Below are positions 1 to 8,168 of a DNA stretch of 37,352 nt, piece after piece (position 1 is the stretch's first letter; each line of letters begins with the position of its first letter). Below the pieces are notes generated by a model. It searched no databases, was not told where the DNA came from, and was given only the letters and a program-made list of their open reading frames with translations. Source of the DNA: Acidimicrobiia bacterium (GTDB lineage Bacteria > Actinomycetota > Acidimicrobiia > Acidimicrobiales > CATQHL01). A program made the position numbers and the translations under genes. The stretch covers positions 1 through 37,352 of the forward strand of contig VXXM01000037.1 of the NCBI GenBank assembly GCA_009835395.1. Reading direction: 5' to 3'.

Positions 1-56
1 ACACCCACCCCGGCCTCCCAGAACTCCTGCTCGCGGGACAGATCGGGCGTGCGCAT
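1..56 (-). CDS. N-terminal fragment of an unidentified protein, possibly RNase HII
   Basis: Only the first 18 codons lie in the window; the gene runs off the left edge. The frame opens at an ATG at 56 and reads MRTPDLSREQEFWEAGVG. It lies 61 bases downstream of the stop of the 489-aa gene on the same strand, so it may be the last member of the CoA-transferase/gpsA unit. An acidic, aromatic opening of the type 'DLSxExxFWxxG' just before a GVDExGRG block is common in ribonuclease HII. The diagnostic block itself would lie outside the window, so this name is a guess. A second ATG at 94, in another frame and with a better AGGAG spacing, gives a less protein-like sequence. Confidence 0.35.
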   Translation of the reverse strand, partial: MRTPDLSREQEFWEAGVG

Positions 57-117
57 CGCCTGGTGACTGTAGGCGTCGGCAGGCCCTGGACCATGCAACC
101 TCTCCTGCGGGCGGCCC

Positions 118-1587
118 TCAGGCGCCCAGCAGCTCCTCGCCGGTGTGCCGGCGCGTGCTCCAGGACGCCGCCAGGGCCGTTGCGTGCAGCCGCGGCGCGG
201 CCGCCGTCGGCCCCGCTGTGCCCTGCTCGGCGCCGGAACCCGCCAGCACCGAGGCCCACGACTCGAGACGAGTGCTCGGCAGCACCAACTCCCACAGCAG
301 CGCAGGCCGCCCGTCGTGCCAGCGCAGGGCGAACGACAGGACCCCGCAGCCGGTCACCAGCCGATGCACCTCGATCGGCGGCCGCGAGCCGGCGAGGTCC
401 GCACCGGCGCCCGGAAGGAGGTCGAGGCAGCCGTCCTGCTCGGCGACGAGGGAGTCCCGCACGGCGAGCAGGAAGGCCGCCCGCAACGCCGGATCGTCCC
501 CACCCCGGTCGCCGGCCCAGCTGCCGCCGGGGCCGGCGTCGGCCACCATCGCCCCGACGGCCGTGGGCGCCTCACCGAACCGTGTCGTGACCCTGGCCGC
601 CTCCCGCCGGGCCAGCCGGGCGGCAGAGGCCGGGTTCCGCGCCGCACGCAGCGAGACCACCTCCGATGCGCGCTCTGCGTATCCCGCCACCGCCAGAGCC
701 GCCGCCACCAGAGCCCTCTCCGCCGGGGAGAGGCGCCCGTCGGGACCGTCGCCGGCACCCGGGCTCACATCGAGCGCCAGGAGGCGGCGGATCGCGGCCG
801 CCACCAGCGGCTCGATACGCCCGTCCGGCAGTCCGGCTACCCGCAGACCCCCCGCCGTGTGCAGGTCCCAGCCGCGGCCGACCTGATCCAGGGTCGGCAC
901 CACCGCCGGCTCGGGAGGCGCCGCGTCGCCGGGCTCCAGGGGCACCAGGACCCGTAGCGCGGTGCCGTGGGTCACGGGCCAGGTGAAGTCCGCGCCGGAC
1001 CGGCCGGCTCGGCTGCGCACCCGCTGCGGGCGACCGGCCCAACCCGTACCGGCGGGAGGGGGCTCCGGCGGGCCGTCGGGCGCCGCGGCGGCGTCGGCCA
1101 GCAGCCGTACTCCCGCCGGGGGTCGCGGCCACCACAGCGCCCTGGCGCCGTTGGCGAGGGCACCGGCGTCGTCGATCTCCACCGACCAGAGCCCGTCGGG
1201 GCGCCAGAAGTCCCCCGGGCGAAGGGCGAGGGTCACAGCCACCGGGGCGGAGGTGCGGTTGCGCACTTCCAGCACGCCGAGCGCGCCGGGGCCCGCGCCG
1301 GCCGCCCGGGCGGCGTAGGCCAACTGCGACACGTCGCCGCCGGTTGCCCGCACCAGGGTCTCCAGAGCCACCGGCGCGGCGTCCTCGGCACCGGCGGCGC
1401 GTTGGCGCAGACCCGGCGCGGCGCCGGGGACGCAGCGGTTCTCACCGGCGAGGATCTCCCAGTCCAGCGACCAGCCCCTCCGGCCGGTGACGATCCGCCC
1501 GGAGCCGTCGACGGCCATCGCGCCGCTGGCGCCGGCCAGCGCCAGCACCGTCCAGCGCGTCCCGGTCCCGCCGCCCTGGCGGCGCAC
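118..1587 (-). CDS. Hypothetical protein, 489 aa, possible glycosidase-like fold
   Basis: I do not recognise this protein family. The start chosen is the GTG at 1587, preceded by GGAG-type Shine-Dalgarno sequence and lying 8 bases past the gpsA stop. A longer open frame reaching into gpsA is out-of-frame shadow. The first part carries a short VDGSGRIVTGRRGW strand-rich block. A middle stretch with 'RNRTSAPVAVTLALRP' reads like a beta-sandwich. The C-terminus contains 'GCLDLLPGAGADLAGS' followed by 'LSFALRWHDGRPALLWEL', a layout that recalls the closing beta domain of six-hairpin glycoside hydrolases. No signal peptide or membrane segment is seen. Position in the gpsA unit may point to envelope metabolism, but that is inference only. 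A real gene is likely; its function is unknown. Confidence 0.7.
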   Translation of the reverse strand: MRRQGGGTGTRWTVLALAGASGAMAVDGSGRIVTGRRGWSLDWEILAGENRCVPGAAPGLRQRAAGAEDAAPVALETLVRATGGDVSQLAYAARAAGAGPGALGVLEVRNRTSAPVAVTLALRPGDFWRPDGLWSVEIDDAGALANGARALWWPRPPAGVRLLADAAAAPDGPPEPPPAGTGWAGRPQRVRSRAGRSGADFTWPVTHGTALRVLVPLEPGDAAPPEPAVVPTLDQVGRGWDLHTAGGLRVAGLPDGRIEPLVAAAIRRLLALDVSPGAGDGPDGRLSPAERALVAAALAVAGYAERASEVVSLRAARNPASAARLARREAARVTTRFGEAPTAVGAMVADAGPGGSWAGDRGGDDPALRAAFLLAVRDSLVAEQDGCLDLLPGAGADLAGSRPPIEVHRLVTGCGVLSFALRWHDGRPALLWELVLPSTRLESWASVLAGSGAEQGTAGPTAAAPRLHATALAASWSTRRHTGEELLGA

Positions 1588-1595
1588 CTCCGCTC

Positions 1596-2639
1596 CTACC
1601 CGAGAGGTTCCGGCTCGGGGCGAAGGCTCCGTCCCAGCAGGTTCCGGTAGGCCAACGCCGGGTCCCGGCCGCCATCGAGCACCGCGCACAACTCGGAGGT
1701 GATGGGCATCTCCAGCCCGTGCTCGGCGGCCAACTCCAGGACGACCCGCGCCGTCTTGACCCCCTCCGCCACCTGTTGCATGGCTGCGGTGATCTCGCCG
1801 AGAGTCCTCCCCCGGCCCAACTGCACGCCCACGTGGTGGTTGCGGCTCTGGGGGCTCAGGCACGTCGCCAGCAGGTCCCCCAGGCCGGCAAGGCCCGCGA
1901 AGGTTGCCGGTTCGCCTCCCATGGCGACTCCCAGGCGGGTCAGTTCGGCGAGGCCGCGGGTGATGAGGGCGGCCCGACTGTTGTCCGCCAGGCCCAATCC
2001 CTCGGCCATGCCCACGGCCAGAGCCACCACGTTCTTCAACGCACCGCCGAGTTCGCAGCCCACCACGTCGTGGCCCACGTACACGCGGAAGTGCTCGCGG
2101 GCGAAGGTCGGGACGAGCCGCTCCGCGGCGGCGACGTCGTTCATGGCCAGTACTGCGGCGGCTGGTGAGCCGGCCAGAACCTCCCGCGCCAGGTTGGGAC
2201 CAGTGAGGACACCCACCGGATGTCCTGGCGCCAGTTCCTCGACGATCTCCGACATCCGGCGGTGCGAGCCCTGCTCCAGCCCCTTGCTCAGGCTGATGAC
2301 CGGAACACCGGGCTCGAGGTGCGGCACGAGTTCCTCCAGCACACCGCGGAACACGTGCGACGGCACCGCCATCGCCACGATCCCCGCCCCCGTCACCGCT
2401 GCTGCCAGGTCACAGTCGGCCTCCAGCGACGGCGCCAGAGCGAACCCCGGCAGGTATTGCTCGTTGGTGGCACGGGCATTGATCTCGCCGGCCACCTCGG
2501 GGCGCCTGCACCAGAGCCGGGTCGGCGCGTTGGCCGAGACGAGCGACGCCATCGTGGTTCCCCACGAGCCGGCACCCACCACCGTCACGCGCTGCACCGG
2601 CGTGACAGTACCGCCCGCACCCGCCGGCGGCGAAACCAC
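1596..2639 (-). CDS. gpsA: Glycerol-3-phosphate dehydrogenase [NAD(P)+]
   Basis: Makes sn-glycerol 3-phosphate from dihydroxyacetone phosphate in the cytoplasm, the entry point to phospholipid synthesis. The 347-aa product has the N-terminal Rossmann motif GAGSWGT (residues 22-28), the SLSKG lysine (K119), a TGPNLAREV block and the catalytic helix ELGGALKN with K202, all typical of GpsA. The ATG at 2639 adds about 15 residues before the first beta strand. A GTG at about 2594 (VQRVTVVGAG) is an alternative start closer to the usual family N-terminus. The gene follows the CoA-transferase by 14 bases, and the next gene starts 8 bases after its TAG, so the three genes are probably co-transcribed. 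Confidence 0.96.
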   Translation of the reverse strand: MVSPPAGAGGTVTPVQRVTVVGAGSWGTTMASLVSANAPTRLWCRRPEVAGEINARATNEQYLPGFALAPSLEADCDLAAAVTGAGIVAMAVPSHVFRGVLEELVPHLEPGVPVISLSKGLEQGSHRRMSEIVEELAPGHPVGVLTGPNLAREVLAGSPAAAVLAMNDVAAAERLVPTFAREHFRVYVGHDVVGCELGGALKNVVALAVGMAEGLGLADNSRAALITRGLAELTRLGVAMGGEPATFAGLAGLGDLLATCLSPQSRNHHVGVQLGRGRTLGEITAAMQQVAEGVKTARVVLELAAEHGLEMPITSELCAVLDGGRDPALAYRNLLGRSLRPEPEPLG

Positions 2640-2653
2640 CGTGCCGGTGAGCC

Positions 2654-3913
2654 TCAGGAAATCACGCCGGCGGCACGCAGCGCGCCGGCGTCGGCGCCGC
2701 CCAGCCCGGCGATGATCTCGTCGGTGTCGCGGCCGGGTTCAGGGGCGTGGGGCTGCCACACCGCGGGCGTGCCGGAGAACCGGACCGGAGGTCTCGTCTG
2801 GCGCATCCGCCCCGCAGCGGGGTGGACGCTGTCGCCGAAGAAGTCCCGCCGGGACAGCTGCGGGTGTGCGGGCAGGTCACCGACCGCGACGGCGGGGCTG
2901 TGCGGAACGTCGTGGGCCTCCAGGCGGGCACATGCCTCCGCTGTGCCCAGGGCCGCCAACCGGGCGCGAATCTCCCGCCAGACGAGGCGCGCCAGGCCGC
3001 GGTTCTGGTGCCGCCCGGCCATCGTCGCCAACCGGTCGTCCACCTCCACCTCGAGGGCGCGACACAGCCCGGTGTACTGATCGTCGCTCAGCGCCACGAT
3101 GTACATCCATCCGTCTGCGCAGGCCATGGGCTTGACGTGCGCGGCCGGGTCGGAGCGTTGCGGACCGTCGTAGTCGAGCAGGGTCTCCCGGCCGGCGGCG
3201 TCGATCCAGAGGAAAGAGGCCGAGACCTCCAGCATGGCGACCTCCAGCAGCTGGCCGCCGGCCCCCCGCTCACGCGCCAGCAGCGCGGCGGTGGCCGCCT
3301 GTACGGCGTACAGGGCGGTGAGCTTGTCCGAGACGGTGTGCCGCAGGCTGTGCGGCTCACCCGTCTCGGCGTCTGCCTCGAGCGCGGCGAAGCCCGACGC
3401 CGCCTGGATGATGCCGTCGTAGGCGGGCCGGTCGGCGTACGGCCCGGTCGGCCCGAAGCCGGTCACTGCCACCACGATCACGTCGGGATTCACCTGGCGT
3501 AGGTGCTCGTAGGACACGCCGAGCCGCTCGGCGACGCCGGGACGGAAGTTCTGGAGGACGAGGTCGGCGCCGGCGGCGAGTTCGAGCACGATGGCGCGGC
3601 CCTCGGCGGTCGTGATGTCGACGGTGGCGGCACGCTTGGAGCGGTTGGTCATCTGGTAGATGCCCGAGACCCCGCCGATGGCGGGCCCGACGTGCCGCAG
3701 CACGTCCCCGGCGCCCGGCGGCTCGATCTTGATCACATCGGCGCCCTGCTCGGCGAGGATTCCCGCCGCCAGCGGAGCGGCCAGTGCCGTGGCCAGGTCC
3801 AGCACCCGCACGCCGGCCAGCGGCGGGGCATCCTGGCCGGACCGGTGCCGCTCCGCGGAGCGCCAGGGGCCCGCCGGCTCGGCTCCGGTCGATGAGGAGG
3901 ACTCTCCGCTCAT
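2654..3913 (-). CDS. CaiB/BaiF (type III) CoA-transferase
   Basis: Transfers CoA between organic acids through an aspartyl-CoA thioester, in the cytoplasm. The 419-aa product shows the family's opening GVRVLDLATALAAPLA, the CoA-contacting GADVIKIEPPGAGD block (58-70), NRSKRAATVD, and LVLQNFRPG. The likely nucleophile is D196 in VSDKLTALYA. The substrate cannot be read from sequence; carnitine, formyl, succinyl or alpha-methylacyl substrates are all possible for the family. The ATG at 3913 is chosen because GGAAGGAG lies 8 bases upstream and a TAGGCT -10-like box lies at 3944-3949. The longer frame from 3940 would start almost inside the promoter. First gene of the minus-strand unit leading into gpsA. 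Confidence 0.93.
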   Translation of the reverse strand: MSGESSSSTGAEPAGPWRSAERHRSGQDAPPLAGVRVLDLATALAAPLAAGILAEQGADVIKIEPPGAGDVLRHVGPAIGGVSGIYQMTNRSKRAATVDITTAEGRAIVLELAAGADLVLQNFRPGVAERLGVSYEHLRQVNPDVIVVAVTGFGPTGPYADRPAYDGIIQAASGFAALEADAETGEPHSLRHTVSDKLTALYAVQAATAALLARERGAGGQLLEVAMLEVSASFLWIDAAGRETLLDYDGPQRSDPAAHVKPMACADGWMYIVALSDDQYTGLCRALEVEVDDRLATMAGRHQNRGLARLVWREIRARLAALGTAEACARLEAHDVPHSPAVAVGDLPAHPQLSRRDFFGDSVHPAAGRMRQTRPPVRFSGTPAVWQPHAPEPGRDTDEIIAGLGGADAGALRAAGVIS

Positions 3914-3943
3914 GCACTCGCTCCTTCCGCCGGGAACCATCCG

Positions 3944-3949
3944 AGCCTA
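3944..3949 (-). promoter_or_regulatory. Candidate -10 box (TAGGCT) of the CoA-transferase unit
   Basis: TAGGCT on the minus strand lies 30 bases before the chosen ATG at 3913. That leaves room for a short 5' UTR carrying GGAAGGAG. It is a leadered promoter, unlike most others in this window. No clear -35 is seen. Confidence 0.4.
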
Positions 3950-4001
3950 GGAGACTGCTGAATGATCGAGGGGCAACGCCGGTGTCGTGGGCACGTCCTG
4001 G

Positions 4002-4021
4002 ATTCCGGCCTTCGCCGGAAT
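4002..4021. repeat. Short dispersed palindromic repeat (REP-like, 'WIPAFAGMT' type)
   Basis: A perfect 8-bp inverted repeat (ATTCCGGC / GCCGGAAT) encloses a CTTC tetraloop. The flanking sequence makes the element read CTGG-ATTCCGGC-CTTC-GCCGGAAT-GACGG. Translated, it gives the peptide WIPAFAGMT on one strand and SVIPAKAGIQ on the other, known from spurious ORFs created by this repeat family in many bacterial genomes. A partial second copy (CGGAATGACGG) follows at 4041-4051. It sits in the divergent gap between the CoA-transferase and cofC, so it does not act as a terminator for either gene. Confidence 0.75.
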
Positions 4022-4066
4022 GACGGAGCGGGCGACCGGGCGGAATGACGGGCCGGGGCAGGTCGT

Positions 4067-4072
4067 TAGACT
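4067..4072 (+). promoter_or_regulatory. Candidate leaderless -10 box (TAGACT) of cofC
   Basis: TAGACT is followed by exactly 7 bases and then the cofC GTG at 4080. The start codon is therefore at the expected transcription start. No Shine-Dalgarno sequence is present. Confidence 0.6.
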
Positions 4073-4079
4073 TTCGCAG

Positions 4080-4682
4080 GTGACCGACGCGGCGGTGCTC
4101 GTGCCCGTCAAGGCCTTCGCCCAGGCCAAGCTCCGGCTCGAGGCGGTTCTATCGGCGACCGAACGCGGTGACCTGGCCCGCCGCATGGCCGGCCATGTCC
4201 TCCGGGCCGCCGCGCCCCTCCCGGTGGTGGTGGTGTGCGACGATCCCGAGGTGGCGGAATGGGCCGAGGCCGCGGGCGCCGAGGTCGTCTGGTGCCCCGG
4301 CACGGGCCTGAACGGCGCGGTCACGCGCGGGGTCGGCGTCCTGGCGGGCCGCGGATTCGCCGAAGTCGTGGTGGCCCACGGCGATCTGCCGGGCGCCCGC
4401 CGTTTCGACCACTTGACAGGCGCCGGCGGGGTGACCGCGGTTCCTGATCGGCGCGGCGACGGCACCAACGTGCTGTGCGTGCCGGCGGGCGCCGGCTTCG
4501 GCTTCTCCTACGGCGCCGGCTCGTTCCGCCGGCACCGTGACGAGGCTCTCCGGCTGGGGTTGCCGTTGCGCGTCCGCCACGACCCCGACCTGAACTGGGA
4601 TGTGGACCTGCCCGAGGATCTGGGACGCTTGCCGCGCCACCTGCGCCGGCGCGCCGCCGCCGGCGCGGGACCGGGGTCGTGA
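4080..4682 (+). CDS. cofC: 2-phospholactate/phosphoenolpyruvate guanylyltransferase (CofC/FbiD)
   Basis: Activates 2-phospholactate or phosphoenolpyruvate with GTP for coenzyme F420 assembly, in the cytoplasm. The 200-aa product has the family's nucleotidyltransferase outline: LVPVKAFAQAKLRL at the start, AHGDLPGAR in the middle, RRGDGTNVLCVPAG, FSYGAGSFRRHRDEA and DLNWDVDLPEDL near the end. The start is the GTG at 4080. An upstream ATG in the same frame reads through the palindromic repeat and is spurious. The stop overlaps the start of the next gene (GTGA), so the two are translationally coupled. The partners fbiA and fbiB are not in the window. Confidence 0.9.
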   Translation: MTDAAVLVPVKAFAQAKLRLEAVLSATERGDLARRMAGHVLRAAAPLPVVVVCDDPEVAEWAEAAGAEVVWCPGTGLNGAVTRGVGVLAGRGFAEVVVAHGDLPGARRFDHLTGAGGVTAVPDRRGDGTNVLCVPAGAGFGFSYGAGSFRRHRDEALRLGLPLRVRHDPDLNWDVDLPEDLGRLPRHLRRRAAAGAGPGS

Positions 4683-5404
4683 GCCGTAATCTGCCCACTC
4701 CGGCGAGCGCTCTGTCGGTCTCGGCGCATCCCGACGACACCGAGTTCGGCTGCGGCGCCACCCTGGCCCGCTGGGCCTCGGCCGGCTGCGTGGTGCATCT
4801 GGCGGTCTGCACCGACGGCTCCAAGGGCTCCTGGGACCCGCGGACCGACGTGGCCCGACTCGTCGTGCGCCGCCAGGCCGAGCAGCGCGAGGCGGCCCGG
4901 CGGCTCGGCGCCACCGGTGAGGTGGTGTTCCTGGGGTACACCGACGGCGAGTTGGAGGCCCACCTGGGGGCGAGGGCGTTGCTGGCCTCGTGGATCCGCC
5001 GCCTGCGCCCGGCGGTGGTGCTGGGCCACGACCCCTGGAAGCGCTACCGGATCCATCCCGATCATCGCCAGGCGGGCCTGCTGGTCACCGAGGCCATCGT
5101 GGCCGCCCGTGATCCCCACTTCTTCGGTGAGCAGAACCTGCCGGCGCACCGTCCCGAGCACCTGCTGCTCTTCGAGGCCGACGAGCCCGACCACTACGAG
5201 GACGCAGCGGGATGGGCGGAGGCCAAGATCGCCGCCCTCGAAGCGCACGAGAGCCAGTTCGAATCGACCATGGGGATCGACGCCGCTGACGACGGGACCC
5301 AGCGAGCGGCGTTCGCTCAGCGCATCCACCGCGAACTCGCCGAGGCCGGCGAGGCGGCCGGGCTGCCTGAGGCCGAGGCGTTCAAACTGCTGAGCGACCT
5401 CTGA
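4679..5404 (+). CDS. PIG-L/LmbE-family zinc deacetylase
   Basis: A 241-aa cytoplasmic metal-dependent N-deacetylase. The zinc motif AHPDD is at residues 16-20 and the second ligand motif HPDH at 126-129. TDGSKGSWDPR is another conserved family block. Actinobacterial members deacetylate GlcNAc-inositol (MshB) or mycothiol S-conjugates (Mca) and related sugars; this copy cannot be assigned to one of these by eye. The GTG start overlaps the cofC stop by four bases, so the pair is probably made from one transcript. A link to F420 is not established. Confidence 0.88.
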   Translation: MSRNLPTPASALSVSAHPDDTEFGCGATLARWASAGCVVHLAVCTDGSKGSWDPRTDVARLVVRRQAEQREAARRLGATGEVVFLGYTDGELEAHLGARALLASWIRRLRPAVVLGHDPWKRYRIHPDHRQAGLLVTEAIVAARDPHFFGEQNLPAHRPEHLLLFEADEPDHYEDAAGWAEAKIAALEAHESQFESTMGIDAADDGTQRAAFAQRIHRELAEAGEAAGLPEAEAFKLLSDL

Positions 5405-5433
5405 GCGCCGGCCGGCGTCGACAGTCGAGGCGC
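5405..5433. terminator. Possible bidirectional hairpin between convergent genes
   Basis: GCGCC (5405-5409) pairs with GGCGC (5429-5433), and an inner TCGAC-A-GTCGA stem lies at 5418-5428. It sits immediately after the LmbE stop and before the end of the convergent permease gene. There is no U-tract, so termination is only suggested by position and fold. Confidence 0.3.
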
Positions 5434-5468
5434 CAGCGCAGTTCGCCCCCTGCCGCCCGTGCTTCCTC

Positions 5469-6314
5469 TCAGGCCTCCTGCTTGGCGCGCCGACCGGTCG
5501 CCACGCGTGGCATCCAGTCGAAGAAGCGCCAGGCCAGGAGTGCGCCAGCCACCCCCCAAGCGGCCAGGATCGCCAGATCGGTGCCCCGCCAGGCCGGCGC
5601 CGGCACCGCGGGGTGGAAGGCCGCAGAGAATGCCCGGCTGAAGTGCTTCAGCGGCAGCACGTCGCCGAGGATCCGCAGCCAGTCGGGCGGGTTCTCGGCC
5701 GGCACGAAGACGTCGGAGACGAACGCCATCGGCAGGATCACGCCGTTGGCCACCGCCGGGGCGGCGTTGCCGCTGGGCGCCAGCGCGGCGAGCCCCAGGC
5801 CGAGCCCGGCGAAGGCCGCCGCGCCCACGACGAACGAAACGACCGCCGCGGGGATCTTCGCCGCGGCGATCCCGACGTCGAAGAAGATCACACCCACCAC
5901 CATCATGATCAGGGTGCCCAGCAGGGCGATCCAGACCGACGAGACGACGGTGCCGGCCAGGAACGTCGAGGGGGGCAGTGGTGTTCCCCTGATCCTCTTC
6001 AGCAGCCCGAACTGGCGCTGGAAGGCGAGCGTGATGCCCACGTTCGCCAAGGCGGCGTTGGCCGCCGTGAAGGCCGCCAGGGCGGGCGTGTAGAACTGCG
6101 ATGCCGGGATCAGGCCGAATCCCACATCGATCTCCCAGCTGAACAGCGAGCCGAAGAGCACCAGCATGATGAGCGGCAGCCCGAGGGTGAAGAAGGTCGC
6201 CACCGGGGTGCGCCAGAACGTGCGGTTCTGGCTGCGCATGCTGATCCATGTCAACCGCGCCCAGGACGGCCAGGCACCGGTGGCGGTCTCGGCGGTGGCG
6301 CCGCTAGCCCGCAT
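5469..6314 (-). CDS. ABC-2 type exporter permease (DrrB-like)
   Basis: Integral membrane subunit of an exporter, 281 aa. About six hydrophobic segments are seen, including FFTLGLPLIMLVLFGSLF, the paired helices around IALLGTLIMMVVGVIFF and AVVSFVVGAAAFAGLGLGL, and a final LAILAAWGVAGALLAWRFF. The amphipathic stretch FQRQFGLLKRIRGTPLP is the coupling-helix signature of ABC-2 permeases. The ATG at 6314 overlaps the end of the ATPase gene by 11 bases, showing tight coupling. The substrate is unknown; this class moves drugs, lipids or polyketides. Confidence 0.9.
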   Translation of the reverse strand: MRASGATAETATGAWPSWARLTWISMRSQNRTFWRTPVATFFTLGLPLIMLVLFGSLFSWEIDVGFGLIPASQFYTPALAAFTAANAALANVGITLAFQRQFGLLKRIRGTPLPPSTFLAGTVVSSVWIALLGTLIMMVVGVIFFDVGIAAAKIPAAVVSFVVGAAAFAGLGLGLAALAPSGNAAPAVANGVILPMAFVSDVFVPAENPPDWLRILGDVLPLKHFSRAFSAAFHPAVPAPAWRGTDLAILAAWGVAGALLAWRFFDWMPRVATGRRAKQEA

Positions 6315-7242
6315 CGTCCGCCTCCCCGTCGTTCCCGATGAGCCGCAGGTAGGCGTCCTCGAGGCTCGGCGGGCTGACGTCCAACTCCGCCAGTTCAACC
6401 CCCCTGCCGACCGCCCAGCCCGTCAGTTCGGCCAGCAGGGCGGTGGGGCGATCCGTGCTCACGACCGCCACGCCCTCGTCCACCTCCACCGCCGCGCCCA
6501 CCGCCCCCGGCAGGTCGGCCGGCGCGGTGCCGGCAGGGAGCCGGAAGCGGATGGTCGACGTCGACTTCTCGCCCCTCTGGAGCTGTGAGGGCGGCGCGCA
6601 GGCCACGATCCGCCCGTCCAGCAGCACCGCCACCCGGTCGGCCAGGCGCTCCGCCTCCTCCATGTAGTGGGTCGTCAGGATGATCGTCCTGCCGAGGCTG
6701 CGCAGACCTCTGATCATCTCCCAGGCGGCCCGCCGCGCCTCGGGATCGAAGCCGGTGGTGGGCTCGTCCAGGAACAGCAGGTCCGGATCGCCGATGAGGC
6801 CCAGCGCCATGTCGATTCGCCGCTGCTGGCCGCCCGAGAGGGACTTGAGACGGGCATTCGCCTTACCCTCGAGCCCGACCAGTTCGATCACCTCGTCGCG
6901 GTCGCGGGGATACCGGTAGGCCGCCCCGAAGGTGTCCAGGGCCTCGGCCACGGTGACCTCCGAAGTGTCGATCGTGGCCTCCTGCAGGACGATCCCGATG
7001 CGGTCGCGAAACTCCCGGCCGCCCCGAGCGGGATCGAACCCCAGCACCGAGACCTCGCCCGAATCCGGTGACCGGTGTCCTTCCAGGATCTCCACGGTCG
7101 TGGACTTGCCCGCCCCGTTCGGCCCCAGCAGCGCGAACACCTCACCCGCCGCCACTTCGAAGGAGATGCCGCGCACCGCCCGCACGGAGCCGTAGCTCTT
7201 GGTCAACCCCCGCACCGACACGGCGGGCATGGTCGTGGTCAT
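6304..7242 (-). CDS. ABC exporter ATP-binding protein (DrrA-like)
   Basis: Energises the permease encoded next to it. The 312-aa protein has Walker A GPNGAGKST (40-48), the Q-loop at IVLQEATID, signature LSGGQQRR, Walker B LLFLDEPTTGFD and the switch histidine in LTTHYMEEA. A C-terminal extension of about 90 residues ending in SLEDAYLRLIG is typical of DrrA/CcmA-type exporters, not importers. The ATG at 7242 follows a 133-base gap from the upstream membrane-protein gene, so it may have its own promoter. I see no convincing box there beyond a CTAACTG stretch. Confidence 0.93.
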   Translation of the reverse strand: MTTTMPAVSVRGLTKSYGSVRAVRGISFEVAAGEVFALLGPNGAGKSTTVEILEGHRSPDSGEVSVLGFDPARGGREFRDRIGIVLQEATIDTSEVTVAEALDTFGAAYRYPRDRDEVIELVGLEGKANARLKSLSGGQQRRIDMALGLIGDPDLLFLDEPTTGFDPEARRAAWEMIRGLRSLGRTIILTTHYMEEAERLADRVAVLLDGRIVACAPPSQLQRGEKSTSTIRFRLPAGTAPADLPGAVGAAVEVDEGVAVVSTDRPTALLAELTGWAVGRGVELAELDVSPPSLEDAYLRLIGNDGEADDAG

Positions 7243-7375
7243 GCGAGCCCCGGATTCGCTCGTGCCTGGCAGTTAGGGAAAATCGACCGGCGACGGCTGC
7301 GCCGCTCGCGAGGGCAGGCTACCGGCTGGCGGTCGAACCGCTCCGGCGGGCTCCGGATGTCACCGCGGCGCGCCG

Positions 7376-8119
7376 CTAGCGGCGCTTGCGGGCGGAGGTT
7401 CGCGCTTCGGCCTGCTGCTCCACCAGGTTCATGATGCCCGGGAACCCGGGGATCCGACCGAGGCGGCGGGACAGGAACGTCAGGCTCAAGGCCGTGAAGG
7501 CCACGTACAGCGGCCAGTTGATGAGGTAGCGGAAGAGCACGTACTCGTCGGGGTCGGTGACCCCCAGGAACCAGATGTCGAAGCCGGCCGCCAACCCCAG
7601 CAGCACGCCGAACACCACGACGATGCGGTCGACGGCAGAGCGGTACTCCTCATGCTCACGCATCGCTGCCGACAGCCCGAGCGTGCGCGCCACGAGGTCC
7701 ACCGCGGGGTTGAGCTTCAGCGGTGCCGACAGCACGAGGGCCCCGGCGATGGCGAACTTGTAGCCGATGCCGATCCCGAAGTAGATGTCGTCGTTGTCGG
7801 TGATGATGCCGACGACGCCGCGGGCGATGACGCACACCGTCACGAGCGGGAGCAGCTTGCCGACCCCGACCCCCGCCCGCACGCGCAGGAATCCCGACAG
7901 CACCGAGACGACCGTGATGGCCCCGATCGCCGGGCCCAGACCCCAGAATCGGAACAGGACCACGAACGCCACGACGGCCAGCAGTGTGTCGTAGCCGACC
8001 CACCCGGGCGGTACGAAGGCGTCGTCGCCGTCGCCGGCCACCCACTCGCCGGCGACCCCTTCGGCCTCGGACTCCTCGGGTTCGGGTGTGCCGAGTGGCT
8101 TTGACTCGCCCGGTGTCAC
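7376..8119 (-). CDS. Multi-pass membrane protein, DUF3159-like
   Basis: A 247-aa protein with an acidic soluble N-terminus (about 40 residues rich in E, D and G) followed by about six membrane spans, for example YDTLLAVVAFVVLFRFWG, AIGAITVVSVLSGFLRV, LLPLVTVCVIARGVVGII and IVVVFGVLLGLAAGFDIWFLG. The arrangement resembles actinobacterial DUF3159 proteins, but that assignment is from memory of the layout only. The function is unknown. The start is a GTG at 8119, 49 bases after the MDMPI-like gene on the same strand. The C-terminal tail is basic (SARKRR). Confidence 0.75.
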   Translation of the reverse strand: MTPGESKPLGTPEPEESEAEGVAGEWVAGDGDDAFVPPGWVGYDTLLAVVAFVVLFRFWGLGPAIGAITVVSVLSGFLRVRAGVGVGKLLPLVTVCVIARGVVGIITDNDDIYFGIGIGYKFAIAGALVLSAPLKLNPAVDLVARTLGLSAAMREHEEYRSAVDRIVVVFGVLLGLAAGFDIWFLGVTDPDEYVLFRYLINWPLYVAFTALSLTFLSRRLGRIPGFPGIMNLVEQQAEARTSARKRR

Positions 8120-8168
8120 CTGGCTGCCGCCTTCTCAGCCGGGCCGGCGAACCGGGACGCCCGCCGCC

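Noticed and set aside
4002-4021. Palindrome as a transcription terminator
   Set aside because: It lies between divergent gene starts and has no U-tract; it matches a known dispersed repeat.
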